Shown here: positions 45,186 through 54,596 of the stretch, piece after piece | How positions within the stretch are numbered: position 1 is the first letter of the stretch | Layout of the letters: every line of letters starts with the position of its first letter | DNA from: Marinithermofilum abyssi | GTDB lineage: Bacteria; Bacillota; Bacilli; Thermoactinomycetales; DSM-45169 | DNA length: 64,000 nt | Reading direction: 5' to 3' | Assembly (NCBI RefSeq): GCF_014641195.1 | Contig: NZ_BMHQ01000012.1 | Span: 47,620 to 111,619, forward strand | Notes under the pieces: generated by a model | Database searches by the model: none | What the model saw: only the letters and a program-made list of their open reading frames with translations | Told to the model about the DNA's origin: nothing | Program-made: the position numbers and the translations under genes

Positions 45186-46742
45186 ATGAAAGGTTGGCAG
45201 AAAGTCCTGTCGGTGCTGATGGTGGTCATCCTGGCGGGTACCGTGGCAGCGTGCAGCTCCAATCGAGCGGAGGAGAACAAGGATCAGAAATATACGATTA
45301 CGTCCTTGGACTTCCTCTACACCGATATCCCGCCCAAAGACGGGAAAGGACTGCAAATGATCGAGAAAAAATTCAACGTCGATTATCAGCGGGAGTATGG
45401 AATTTACACGGAATATCAGGAAAAACTGGCCGCACGGGTGGCATCGGGAGATGTCCCGGATGTGCTCGGCTTCACCCTGGAAGAGGATAAGGCCAACTTT
45501 TTCAAGTGGGCGCGGCAAGGGGCGTTTCTTCCGCTGAATGACTATATTCAGGAGTACCCCACGTTAAAAGCCGTGCCCAAAGAAGTGTGGAATGCGGTGA
45601 CCGTTAACGGCAAAATCATGGCCATCCCCAAGTACTTCCCCAAGACGTATCTTAATACCCCTATTATTCGCAAAGACTGGCTGGATAATTTGGGACTGAA
45701 GATGCCCACCAATTACGATGAGTTGAAGAAAGTGGCGATCGCCTTTACCAAGGACGATCCTGACGGCAATGGAAAAGATGATACTTACGGCATGGTGTTG
45801 GCGGAAGACTGGTATCCCTTTTACGCCTTCGGTGCCTACTGGGACGTAAACGCCTGGTATCATAAAAATGCGAAGGGGCAGTACATCCCCGGCGTAATTT
45901 CCAAGCCCCACAAAGAAACCATCCGAATGATGGCCGACCTCTATAAACAGGGTGCGTTGACAAAGGATTTCGTCTTGTTAAGTAGCAATGAGGCCAACAC
46001 CAAGGAATTTTACGCCGGCAAGGCCGGGATCATGGTCGGATCGCCGCGGGGGATGTCGGATCCGTACATGGAAGCCTTGAAAAAGATTCATCCCAAAGCC
46101 GAGCTGGCCGCCATCCCGCCGTTTAAGGCACCGGATGGCTCCCAGGGGTATACGGCAGGTTCCGGTTACTACACGGCGATCGCACTGTCCGGCAAACTGG
46201 CCCAGGATCCCGGCAAAGTGCGGCGGATTCTCGACATTGTGGATTACGGGCGCAGATTTTACCCCTTGGAGAAGCGGAATGCGGCCAACAAAGATTTTGA
46301 CTGGCTGTACGGAAAAGAGAACAAGGGCTATCAGTTGGTGGACGGAAACCCGGTCGTCAGTGAAGGGAAAAAAGGGATCGCCCCTTATCACTACATGCTG
46401 GACAACAAGATGTGGGCACCGGATGATGCCGCCAACCAATACTCCAAAACCTACAAAACGGAAGGACTACGGCAAGTCACCCGGGATTTGGAGAACATGC
46501 ACGCTGCTTATAAACACTACCTCAACCCCGTCCACCAAGTCTACTCCCCCACGCTGGTGATGAAGGGACAGGAAATCACCCGCGCGCTGCTCAATGAGCA
46601 AGCCAAGATTATTACCGGCGACCGGCCGATGTCCGACTGGGATGCGATCGTGCAAAAGTATTTGAAAGACGGCGGTGCCCGGATGATCACCGAAATGAAC
46701 AAAGAGATCCAGGCGAAAAAGATTCAACCCGGTTGGGAGTAA
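45186..46742 (+). CDS. Oligosaccharide-binding lipoprotein (LipO-like ABC binding protein), copy 1
   Basis: A 518-residue substrate-binding protein anchored by Cys23 (GTVAACSSN). The mature part shows ITSLDFLYTDIPP, YQEKLAARVASGDVPDVLG and the calcium-loop-like TKDDPDGNGKDDTYGMVL typical of large oligosaccharide-binding proteins that pair with LplB/YtcP permeases. ATG 45186 follows AAGGAGG. The matching permeases are 4 kb downstream. A second copy at 52968 is frame-broken, so this one is probably the working receptor. Confidence 0.85.
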   Translation: MKGWQKVLSVLMVVILAGTVAACSSNRAEENKDQKYTITSLDFLYTDIPPKDGKGLQMIEKKFNVDYQREYGIYTEYQEKLAARVASGDVPDVLGFTLEEDKANFFKWARQGAFLPLNDYIQEYPTLKAVPKEVWNAVTVNGKIMAIPKYFPKTYLNTPIIRKDWLDNLGLKMPTNYDELKKVAIAFTKDDPDGNGKDDTYGMVLAEDWYPFYAFGAYWDVNAWYHKNAKGQYIPGVISKPHKETIRMMADLYKQGALTKDFVLLSSNEANTKEFYAGKAGIMVGSPRGMSDPYMEALKKIHPKAELAAIPPFKAPDGSQGYTAGSGYYTAIALSGKLAQDPGKVRRILDIVDYGRRFYPLEKRNAANKDFDWLYGKENKGYQLVDGNPVVSEGKKGIAPYHYMLDNKMWAPDDAANQYSKTYKTEGLRQVTRDLENMHAAYKHYLNPVHQVYSPTLVMKGQEITRALLNEQAKIITGDRPMSDWDAIVQKYLKDGGARMITEMNKEIQAKKIQPGWE

Positions 46743-46931
46743 GGGGATTGCAGTCGTGCGTTTGAAATAGGAAGCGGACGCCGTTTTTCTCCGGCTGCGC
46801 CGTTTGCCCTTTGCAAGCGAGCGGGAGGATAACGGCGTCTCCCGGATTTCCAGGGGTGCAATATCCGGGTAATGGATCATCTCAAGGTGGACTGTGGACA
46901 TCCGCTTCTTCAACAACGGTTGGTTATTCGT

Positions 46932-46951
46932 CAGGGACACCGCTGTCCCTG
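46932..46951 (+). other. Intercistronic hairpin
   Basis: CAGGGACA-CCGC-TGTCCCTG is a perfect 8-bp stem with a tetraloop, 22 bp before the epimerase-like gene. No T-run follows; it may stabilise the upstream mRNA for the abundant binding protein. Confidence 0.5.
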
Positions 46952-46972
46952 GGTGTGGAGTGGAGGTGGCCT

Positions 46973-47989
46973 ATGAAGACTGTAGCGGAACTGGAAACTT
47001 GCCTGGCCCGGCCGTCGGAGAAGTTGGTACGGGATATGGCTCATATAGAGGGAGATATCCTGATCCTTGGTGCAGGGGGGAAGATGGGCCCCAGTCTGGC
47101 GAAGCTGGCCAAGAATGCACGGGAGCAGGCCGGCAGCAAACATCGGGTGATCGCGGTTTCCCGGTTTTCTTCTGATCCGATCCGACAGGATTTGGAGCAG
47201 CATAGAGTGGATACGATCGCCGCTGATCTGCTGGATGAAGAACAGTTGAACGCCTTGCCAGAGGCGCCCTATGTCATTTATCTGGCGGGGCGAAAGTTCG
47301 GAACCCAGGGAGCGGAATCCCTCACTTGGGCGATGAATACGTACTTGCCGGGAAGGGTGGCGGAGAAGTTTCGAAAATCCCGGATTGTCGCGTTTTCTAC
47401 CGGTAATGTATACCCTTTGCGTCCGGTGGTTCGCGGAGGGGCCTCGGAAGAGGAACCGGCCCGGCCGGTAGGAGAATACGCCCAGTCGTGTCTGGGGCGG
47501 GAACGGATTTTTCACTATTTTTCGGAGAAATACGGCACGCCGATGGTTTTCTTTCGTTTGAATTATGCGATCGATCTTCGGTATGGGGTGCTGCTGGAAA
47601 TCGCCCAGGCAATCCAACAACGCCGTCCGATCGATTTGTCCATGGGAACGGTCAATGTCATCTGGCAGGGAGATGCCAACGCGACCGCCTTGCGTGCGCT
47701 GAACATCTGCTCCTCTCCCCCGAAGATCCTCAATGTCACCGGCCCGGAAAATGTGTCGGTGCGGTGGTTGGCCGAGCGGTTCGGAGAGCGGCTGGGTGTG
47801 GAACCGATCCTTCAAGGAGAGGAATGCGAAAGCGCTCTTTTGAGCAATGCATCGGCTTCCCACCAATTGTTCGGTTATCCACAGGTTTCCCTGCGCCAAA
47901 TGATTGCTTGGACGGCGGATTGGGTGAAAGCCGGGGGTCCGTCTTTGGCCAAACCGACCCATTTTCAAGAGCGGGAAGGGGTTTTCTAA
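46973..47989 (+). CDS. NAD-dependent epimerase/dehydratase-like protein with Cys at the catalytic Lys position
   Basis: A 338-residue extended-SDR fold: nucleotide loop LILGAGGKMGPSLA (residues 31-44), VIYLAGRKFG, IVAFSTGNVYP. In place of the usual YxxxK the sequence is Tyr169-AQS-Cys173 (GEYAQSCLGRERI), aligned so that Cys stands where Lys is expected. Either the reaction differs from normal SDRs or it is a binding protein. It directly precedes the DHDPS-like gene (2 bp gap), suggesting joint action. ATG 46973 has GGAGGTGG. Confidence 0.75.
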   Translation: MKTVAELETCLARPSEKLVRDMAHIEGDILILGAGGKMGPSLAKLAKNAREQAGSKHRVIAVSRFSSDPIRQDLEQHRVDTIAADLLDEEQLNALPEAPYVIYLAGRKFGTQGAESLTWAMNTYLPGRVAEKFRKSRIVAFSTGNVYPLRPVVRGGASEEEPARPVGEYAQSCLGRERIFHYFSEKYGTPMVFFRLNYAIDLRYGVLLEIAQAIQQRRPIDLSMGTVNVIWQGDANATALRALNICSSPPKILNVTGPENVSVRWLAERFGERLGVEPILQGEECESALLSNASASHQLFGYPQVSLRQMIAWTADWVKAGGPSLAKPTHFQEREGVF

Positions 47990-47991
47990 AG

Positions 47992-49104
47992 ATGGCACCG
48001 GATAGGGGAGTACGGAAGACGGAGAGTCTCCGGCTGGATGAAGACAAACGCCGGGCCCTGCATGAAGGAGTAGTCATCCCGGCGCATCCCCTGGCCTTGA
48101 ATCCCCATCGCCAGCTTGATGAACGCCGCCAGCGTGCGCTGACCCGTTATTATTTGGACAGCGGAGCCGGCGGGGTAGCGGTGGGGGTGCACACCACCCA
48201 ATTTCACATCCGTCAGCCGGAAGTGGGCCTGTTGGAGCCGGTCTTGCGCTTGGCAAAAGAAGAGGTGGACCGGGCACGACTAAACCGCCCTCTTCTCCTG
48301 GTCGCCGGAGTGTGCGGGCCTACCGCACAAGCGGTGGAAGAAGCGGCGTTGGCAGCCAGTCTGGGCTATGATCTGGGGCTGCTCAGCATGGACGGGCTGG
48401 AACATTGGCGGGAAGAAGAGCTGCTGGAGCGGGCAGAAGCGGTGGCGCAGCACCTCCCCCTCTTCGGCTTTTATCTTCAGCCTTCCGTGGGCGGCCGGGT
48501 GTTCAGCTATTCCTTCTGGCGGTGTTTTGCCGAAATTGCCGGCGTGATGGCGATCAAGATCGCGCCTTTTAACCGATATCAAACCCTGGATGTGGTGCGG
48601 GCGGTGTGCCATTCTTCCCGGTGTCGGGAGATCGCCTTGTATACCGGCAACGATGACAATATTGTCGCGGACCTGTTGACGACCTACCGGGTCCGAGTCG
48701 GAAGGCAAACCGTGGAAAAGCAAATCGTCGGCGGGTTGTTGGGCCATTGGGCGGTATGGACGAAACGGGCGGTGGAGATGTTGGCGGCGATCAAGAAAAT
48801 CCGCTCCCAGGAGGCCATTCCCCGGGACTGGTTGACGAAAGCGGTGCACGTGACGGACGCCAATGCGGCTCTGTTCGATCCCGCTCACGGGTTTCGCGGC
48901 TGCATCCCCGGCATTCACGAGGTCTTGCGGCGGCAGGGATTGCTGGCGGGGAGATGGTGTCTCGATCCGAAGGAAGAACTGTCGCCGGGGCAAATGGAGG
49001 AGATTGACCGGGTGTATGCGGAGTATCCGGAACTCAACGATGACGATTTCGTGCAAGCCCACCTGCCTCGGTGGATGGAGACATTCTCCCCGGGAAAGGG
49101 TTGA
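47992..49104 (+). CDS. Dihydrodipicolinate-synthase-family aldolase/lyase, divergent
   Basis: A 370-residue TIM-barrel protein longer than standard DHDPS (about 295 residues). Lys189 in GVMAIKIAPFNRYQ fits the Schiff-base lysine; GVAVGVHTTQFHI corresponds to the barrel strand that normally carries the GTTGE-type motif, here GVHTTQ. In sugar loci this family typically cleaves or dehydrates keto-deoxy sugar acids. It extends C-terminally with an acidic tail. Start codon lies 2 bp after the epimerase-like gene. Confidence 0.75.
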   Translation: MAPDRGVRKTESLRLDEDKRRALHEGVVIPAHPLALNPHRQLDERRQRALTRYYLDSGAGGVAVGVHTTQFHIRQPEVGLLEPVLRLAKEEVDRARLNRPLLLVAGVCGPTAQAVEEAALAASLGYDLGLLSMDGLEHWREEELLERAEAVAQHLPLFGFYLQPSVGGRVFSYSFWRCFAEIAGVMAIKIAPFNRYQTLDVVRAVCHSSRCREIALYTGNDDNIVADLLTTYRVRVGRQTVEKQIVGGLLGHWAVWTKRAVEMLAAIKKIRSQEAIPRDWLTKAVHVTDANAALFDPAHGFRGCIPGIHEVLRRQGLLAGRWCLDPKEELSPGQMEEIDRVYAEYPELNDDDFVQAHLPRWMETFSPGKG

Positions 49105-49266
49105 TCTTGATCGGGTTCACTCCGCTGAACAACGACAGGGAAAAGCTCTTCAAGGGGCAGTGGTGAAAAAAGGCCATGGGAGTCTCTGAGAGACGTCAAC
49201 AACGTTAAGGGAAAAAGCCACGGGTGAAAACGGCAACGCTTTGTTGACGGACAGGGAGGGGAGGGA

Positions 49267-49917
49267 ATGGCCCTGGAGATGAACGGATGGACCGGCCGCT
49301 TGTTATCCGTATGTGAGTGGATCACCCGACTCTGTCTTCTGCAACTCGGGTGGATCCTGCTGTCCCTTCTCGGATTGGGGATATTCGGTCTGTTTCCGGC
49401 GACCGGAGCGGTGTTTGCCGTGTGGAGGCAATGGCAGCTCCGGCCGGATGTGCCGGTGGTCCGGACCATGTGGGAGGTGTACCGGAGGGACTGGCTGCGG
49501 TACAACGGCTGGGGGCTGGCTTGGAGTGCGGCGGCCTTGGCGTTGGTACTGGATATGCGGCTGTTGGCTTTGGCAGCTGATACGCCTTGGTATTACCTGT
49601 TTACAGGAATCTGGTGGGTGGTTTCTGCCGTGGTTCTTATGAGCTTCCTCTTCTTTTTCCCGATGGCGGTCCATTGGAACTGGAAATGGCATCAACATCT
49701 GCTGTTTCCATTGTTGGCAGTGTTGGATCATCCGTGGCTGGGATGGTTGGCACTGGGAATGGTCGGCTTGACAGCCACTCTGTACCTGATCGTTCCGGCC
49801 TTGGGGATCTTTTGCGGGGTCAGCCTGCCCGCGTATGGGTTGATGAAAAGCTTGCTGCCCCGGTTTCAGGAGTGGAAGGAAGAAAAGGAGGGGAAGCGGG
49901 GGCAAGAAGCGGCTTGA
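49267..49917 (+). CDS. DUF624-family membrane protein
   Basis: A 216-residue protein with about five membrane spans and the YesL-like start LSVCEWITRLCLLQLGWILL and GLFPATGAVFAVWRQW. DUF624 proteins regularly accompany LplB/YtcP-type sugar transporters, but their role is not established. GGAGGGGA ribosome site. Confidence 0.8.
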   Translation: MALEMNGWTGRLLSVCEWITRLCLLQLGWILLSLLGLGIFGLFPATGAVFAVWRQWQLRPDVPVVRTMWEVYRRDWLRYNGWGLAWSAAALALVLDMRLLALAADTPWYYLFTGIWWVVSAVVLMSFLFFFPMAVHWNWKWHQHLLFPLLAVLDHPWLGWLALGMVGLTATLYLIVPALGIFCGVSLPAYGLMKSLLPRFQEWKEEKEGKRGQEAA

Positions 49918-49968
49918 GATTTGGAGGGATCGGAGCCGGGAGGATTCCATCACTGGAATCGGACAGGA

Positions 49969-50063
49969 CGACAAGTCTAAGCGCCGGATGCTCTCAAAAG
50001 GCTCTCATTCCTCTTACCAGGCACTGTCTGAATCTTGTCTAGCCTGCTGGTACGAATGGTAAA
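49969..50063 (+). promoter_or_regulatory. Probable internal promoter with two degenerate regulon boxes
   Basis: CGACAAGTCT (49969-49978) matches the AGACAAGTCT core at 9 of 10 positions. AATCTTGTCT (50031-50040) matches the other orientation at 8 of 10 and offers TTGTCT as -35, 17 bp before a weak GGTAAA. A separate start for the ROK-permease-permease-binding-protein genes is plausible. Confidence 0.4.
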
Positions 50064-50078
50064 AGGAGGGGAGGGAGG

Positions 50079-51032
50079 ATGGGAGTTATCGGTGTAGACG
50101 TCGGAGGTACGAAGATTGCCGCTGCCTGGGTGGATGAAACGGGTGCCTGTTCCGGCTATACCGTGCTTCCCAGCGTCACCCGCGAGGCAGAAGCGATGCT
50201 TAACCAAGTGGATCGCTGTATAAGGGAAGTGCTTCGACGAGAAAATCGCTCCTTGGACGAAGTGGAGGGAGTGGGGATCGGGATACCGGGAAAAGTGGAC
50301 CGCGAACGCGGAATCGCCGTGTACCAAAATAATCTCCCCTGGCGGGACTTCCTGTTGGTAACCCGGTTGCAGGAAACTTTTCCCGTTCCCATGCTGCTGG
50401 AAAACGATGTCCATGCCGCTGCCTTTGGGGAGTGGGCCTTCCATGGGGGGAATTCGGAGGAGCTGATGGTGTACGTCACCATCAGCACGGGACTGGCCTG
50501 CTGTATCATCCAGGAAGGCGAGGCGCTGACGGGGGCGGGATTTGCGGGTGAAATCGGGCTGGTGCCCGTGGTGCCCGACGGTCAGCGGTTGGAGGAGCGA
50601 ACAGCAGGTCCGGCCATCGCCAGTCGGATGCAACAAGCAGCAGGCGGCAGCTGGACAACGGCACAAGTGATGGCCGCTTGGAAACAGGAGGACGTGCATG
50701 CGAAACGGGTGATGGATGCGGTGTTGGATGAATGGGCACAGGCACTCTATACGGTGATTTGCCTGTTGGATCCGCACCGGCTGGTGTTGGGAGGCGGGGT
50801 GATCCTTCCCCATCCGGAATTGCTGTCGGAGATCGGAAAACGGGTGGAATCTCACGCCCATCCCGCTCAGCGCGGGGTGTCCGCCCGGATCACAGGGAGC
50901 CGGTTGCAGCACCTGGCCGGGTGTGTGGGAGCGGGAAGGTTGTGTTTGCAACGGGCGGAGCGTTGCTTGCCGCCCGGAGGAAGCTCTGTCAATAAAAAAG
51001 AAAGCCGTTCTGTGTCTGATAATCAACGCTAA
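50079..51032 (+). CDS. ROK-family sugar kinase-like protein lacking the zinc motif
   Basis: A 317-residue ROK protein without an N-terminal DNA-binding domain, so a kinase rather than a repressor. Phosphate loop GVDVGGTKIAAAWVD, catalytic Asp110 in LLENDVHAAAFGEWA and GGGVILPHPELL are present. The usual GEIGH and CxCGxxGCLE zinc block reads GEIGLVPVVPDGQRLEE here, with no Cys and no His. Probably phosphorylates an amino or keto sugar. A strong AAAGGAGGGGAGG site precedes ATG 50079. Confidence 0.78.
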   Translation: MGVIGVDVGGTKIAAAWVDETGACSGYTVLPSVTREAEAMLNQVDRCIREVLRRENRSLDEVEGVGIGIPGKVDRERGIAVYQNNLPWRDFLLVTRLQETFPVPMLLENDVHAAAFGEWAFHGGNSEELMVYVTISTGLACCIIQEGEALTGAGFAGEIGLVPVVPDGQRLEERTAGPAIASRMQQAAGGSWTTAQVMAAWKQEDVHAKRVMDAVLDEWAQALYTVICLLDPHRLVLGGGVILPHPELLSEIGKRVESHAHPAQRGVSARITGSRLQHLAGCVGAGRLCLQRAERCLPPGGSSVNKKESRSVSDNQR

Positions 51033-51061
51033 CCGGCGCATGCCTGGAAAGGGGGGATCCG

Positions 51062-52015
51062 ATGGAACCGGTGATCAAACCGGAGGTGAAGAAGCCAACC
51101 GTTTTTCGTTCCGTTCCCCGAAAAAAAAGAAAGACGCGGGTAGATGTCGGACTCGTATTGCTGCTCCTGCCGGGTGTTCTCTATTTTCTCGTTTACAAGT
51201 ACTTGCCGATGTTGGGGTTGGTGATGTCTTTCCAGGATTACAGTCCTTTTCTGGGGTTCTGGAAAAGTCCCTGGGTAGGGTGGAAACACTTTGAAACCCT
51301 CTTCCAGGACAAGGAATCACTGCGGGTGATCTGGAACACCTTGGTCATCTCTTTCTATCAGATTCTGTTCGCCTTTCCCCTTCCGATCTTGCTCGCTATC
51401 CTGATTCATGAACTGCGTCATCAATGGTACCGCCGTTTTATCCAATCCCTCGTTTATCTGCCGCACTTTCTTTCTTGGGTGGTCATCGTCGGTATTTTCG
51501 TCGTATTTCTCAGAAGCGACGGTCTGGTCAATCAGCTGCTGGGCTGGTTCGACATACGTCCCATCTCTTTTTTGACCAGCCCGGATTGGTTTCAGCCGCT
51601 TATCGTATTTCAGGTGATCTGGAAGGAATCTGGCTGGGGGACGATTATCATTTTGGCTGCATTGGCCGGAGTCAACCCGGGACTTTACGAGGCGGCGGTG
51701 ATCGACGGGGCCAACCGGTGGCAGCAGATGTGGTATATTACCTTACCCGCGATTCGCAACACCATCATCATTTTGCTGATTCTCCGGCTGGGAACGGTGA
51801 TGGACACCGGCTTTGAACAGATTTTCCTCATGTTGAACCCGTTCACTATGGAAGTGGGCAATGTGTTGGATACCTATGTCTACTACAAAGGAATCCAACA
51901 GGGAGATGTCAGTTTTGCCACAGCGGTCGGTCTGTTTAAAGGCGCGGTGGGCCTTGTGCTCGTCGTGATCGCCAACCGCACGGCTAAACGCTTCGGCCAA
52001 GGCGGCATTTACTAG
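51062..52015 (+). CDS. ABC sugar permease 1 (LplB-like)
   Basis: A 317-residue membrane protein with six spans after a basic N-terminus (PRKKRKTR). The EAA loop YEAAVIDGANRWQQMWYITLP near residue 220 contacts the ATPase. It works with the YtcP-like permease downstream. No ATPase gene is in the locus; a shared MsmX-type ATPase elsewhere is expected. GGAAAGGGGGG ribosome site. Confidence 0.88.
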   Translation: MEPVIKPEVKKPTVFRSVPRKKRKTRVDVGLVLLLLPGVLYFLVYKYLPMLGLVMSFQDYSPFLGFWKSPWVGWKHFETLFQDKESLRVIWNTLVISFYQILFAFPLPILLAILIHELRHQWYRRFIQSLVYLPHFLSWVVIVGIFVVFLRSDGLVNQLLGWFDIRPISFLTSPDWFQPLIVFQVIWKESGWGTIIILAALAGVNPGLYEAAVIDGANRWQQMWYITLPAIRNTIIILLILRLGTVMDTGFEQIFLMLNPFTMEVGNVLDTYVYYKGIQQGDVSFATAVGLFKGAVGLVLVVIANRTAKRFGQGGIY

Positions 52016-52031
52016 AAAAGGAGGCGGAACG

Positions 52032-52907
52032 ATGCACTTTCGCAGCCGGGCAGGAAAGATGTTCGACTGGTTGAATGCCGGTTTATTGCTTCTTATTGCT
52101 TTGTCGATGCTGTTTCCCTTTGTCTATATCTTTTCTGTCTCCTTTTCCAGTCTGGAAGATGTGCTGCAAAATGATCTCCTGCTCTGGCCCAAACGATGGG
52201 TCACAGACGCCTACACCTATATCCTGCATTCCGACCAGTTTCTCACTTCCTTCTGGGTGACGGTCTATGTGACGGTGGTGGGAACGGCTGTTAATATGTT
52301 TTTTACCGCTACCATGGCTTATGGATTGTCCCGTCCCTTTCCGGGCCAAAGGGCTGTTTTGTTTATGGTGGTGTTCACGTTGCTGTTTCAGGCGGGACTG
52401 ATCCCCACTTACATGGTGGTCAAAGAAACAGGGCTGATGGATTCCCTTTGGTCCCTGATTTTTCCGGTGGCGATCAACCCCTTCAATCTGATCGTGATGC
52501 GGCAGTTTTTTCTCAACATTCCCCGAGAGCTGCAAGAAGCGGCGATCATTGACGGGGCCAACACCCTGCAAGTTTTTTGGCGGATCGTCCTGCCCTTGTC
52601 CAAACCGGCTTTGGCGGCCTTCAGCCTGTTTTATGCGGTGATGCACTGGAACAACTATTTTTCCGCCATTTTGTATATCAACGATCCGGCCAAATGGCCC
52701 TTGCAGGTGGTGCTCCGTCAAATCGTCATCGTGGATGAGCCCAACGCCGCGCTGCAAGGCGGGCAGTCGATGATGGAACATCCGCCCCCGCCGGAAACGG
52801 TGCAGATGGCTGCGATTCTACTCACTACTCTCCCGATTCTCGTGTTGTACCCGTTCCTGCAAAAGTATTTTGTGAAAGGTGTGATGTTGGGTTCGATCAA
52901 GGAGTAA
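52032..52907 (+). CDS. ABC sugar permease 2 (YtcP-like)
   Basis: A 291-residue six-span permease with EAA loop LQEAAIIDGANTLQVFWRIV and the typical PETVQMAAILLTTLPILVLY close to the C-terminus. It lies 16 bp after permease 1; AAAAGGAGGCGG is the ribosome site. Confidence 0.88.
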   Translation: MHFRSRAGKMFDWLNAGLLLLIALSMLFPFVYIFSVSFSSLEDVLQNDLLLWPKRWVTDAYTYILHSDQFLTSFWVTVYVTVVGTAVNMFFTATMAYGLSRPFPGQRAVLFMVVFTLLFQAGLIPTYMVVKETGLMDSLWSLIFPVAINPFNLIVMRQFFLNIPRELQEAAIIDGANTLQVFWRIVLPLSKPALAAFSLFYAVMHWNNYFSAILYINDPAKWPLQVVLRQIVIVDEPNAALQGGQSMMEHPPPPETVQMAAILLTTLPILVLYPFLQKYFVKGVMLGSIKE

Positions 52908-52967
52908 GAAGGAGTTTCGCCGGGGGTCGTGGATGGATGATCCCTCACTTGAAAGGAGTTTGGGGCC

Positions 52968-54514
52968 ATGTCGCGATGGCTCAGGTGGACAGCAGCTTGT
53001 TTGACTGTGGTGTTGGCAGGAGGAGCGACGGCGTGCAGCTTCCCGCAGGCGGAAAGGGAGAAAGGTCGCTTCACGATCACCTCCCTGGATATGCTTTATG
53101 CGGACTTGCCCCCTGCCGAGGGTCTGGGGGTGAAGATGATTGAAGAAAAGTTCGGTGTGGACTATCGGCGGGAATATGTGGTCTATTCAGAGTACCAGGA
53201 GAAGCTGACGGCGCGGGTAGCATCGGGGGATATCCCTGATGTGATCGGCTTGGAGCGGCTGGATGCCAACTTTTACAAATGGGCGAAGCAGGGAGCATTT
53301 CTCCCCCTCAATGACTATATCGATCAATATCCCACATTAAAAAGGGTCCCCCGGGAAGTATGGAATGCCGTCAACGTCGACGGCAAGATCGTCGCCATTC
53401 CAAATATTTTCCTCCCAAATACCTGAACACTCCGATCATCCGTAAGGATTGGCTGGACCGGCTGGGCTTGAAAATGCCCGCCAACTACGATGAGTTGAAA
53501 AAAGTGGCGATCGCTTTTACAAAGGATGACCCCGACGGCAATGGCAAAGACGACACCTACGGCATGGTATTGGGGGAGCACCTGTGGCCCAACTACCATT
53601 TCGGCGCCTATTGGGACATGGATGCGTGGTATCATCAAAATGACCGGGGACAGTACATCCCCGGAGTGATCACCCCTCAGCGCAAGGCCTTTATCCGCAT
53701 GATGAAAGAATTGTACCAAGAAGGAGCTGTCACCTGGGATTTCGCCATCACCAATCCCAACGAAGCGAACACGAAGGAGTTTTACGGAGGGAAAGCGGGG
53801 ATCATAATCCGGGGGCCGGTGGAGATGACGGAAGCCAACATGGAGGCGCTGCAAAAGATAGATCCCCGGGCAGAGCTTGCACCGATTCCTCCTTTTGAAG
53901 CACCCGACGGAAGCCGGGGTTATACGGCGGGGTCCGGCTTTTACACGGTATCGGCCCTGTCAGCCAAATTGGCGGATCAACCGGAAAAAGTGCGGCGTAT
54001 CTTGAAAATCATCGACGTTGGGCGTACCTTTATTCCGCCGAAACAACGGACTCCCAACAACAAAGATTTCGACTGGCTCTACGGCCGTGAAGGGAAAGGG
54101 TATCACATGTCGGACGGACGTCCGGTGTTGACCAACGGAACAAAAGGCCGGGCTCCCTGGCACTATCTGATCGACAATAAGATGTGGGCACCCAACGACG
54201 AAGCCAACCGCTACTCCGATACCTACAAAAACAAAGCTTACCGCTCCTTGGCTCAGCAGCTGGAGCAGATGCACAAGAAGACCCGACACTATGTGAACCC
54301 GATCCATCAAGTGTATTCGCCCACATCCGCCCAGAAAGGATTTGAACTGAATTTGAAGCTGGTGGATGAACAGGCCAAAATGATCACCGGCAAACGCCCT
54401 CTCTCCGACTGGGACGCATTGGTTCGGGAATGGCTGCAGAATGGAGGGCAGCGAATCATTGATGAAGTAAACGCGGATATGAAGAGGAAACATATAAAGC
54501 CCGGTTGGAAGTAG
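52968..54514 (+). pseudogene. Second LipO-like oligosaccharide-binding lipoprotein, broken by a one-base frameshift
   Basis: The gene is a clear paralogue of 45186-46742 (shared FTITSLDMLYADLPP, YQEKLTARVASGDIPDVIG, TKDDPDGNGKDDTYGMVLGE). It begins with a lipobox (Cys23, GGATACSF). At 53400-53405 the frame loses one base: the first part ends at 53424-53426 after VAIPNIFLPNT, while the remaining 370 residues continue in another frame from KYFPPKYLNTP. Restoring one base gives 515 residues. Recent inactivation or a sequencing error are both possible. Confidence 0.85.
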
Positions 54515-54596
54515 GATGCATTTCATCGTGCGAAGTGTCGACGCTCCATAGTCCCGTTTCCATTTAGAACGGAAAGAACACATCTGTGACGTTGAT

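Noticed and set aside
46894..46971. Frame with FFNNGWLFVRDTA before the epimerase-like gene, resembling the start of a GH2 glycosidase
   Set aside because: Only about 20 residues are similar, and the frame then runs out of phase into the next gene.
47488..47991. Long upstream extension of the DHDPS-like gene
   Set aside because: It lies entirely inside the epimerase-like gene; ATG 47992 gives the sensible N-terminus.
53400..53426. Programmed ribosomal frameshift in the second binding protein
   Set aside because: No slippery heptamer, internal ribosome site or downstream pseudoknot is visible, and the intact paralogue is not frameshifted; a mutation or read error is simpler.
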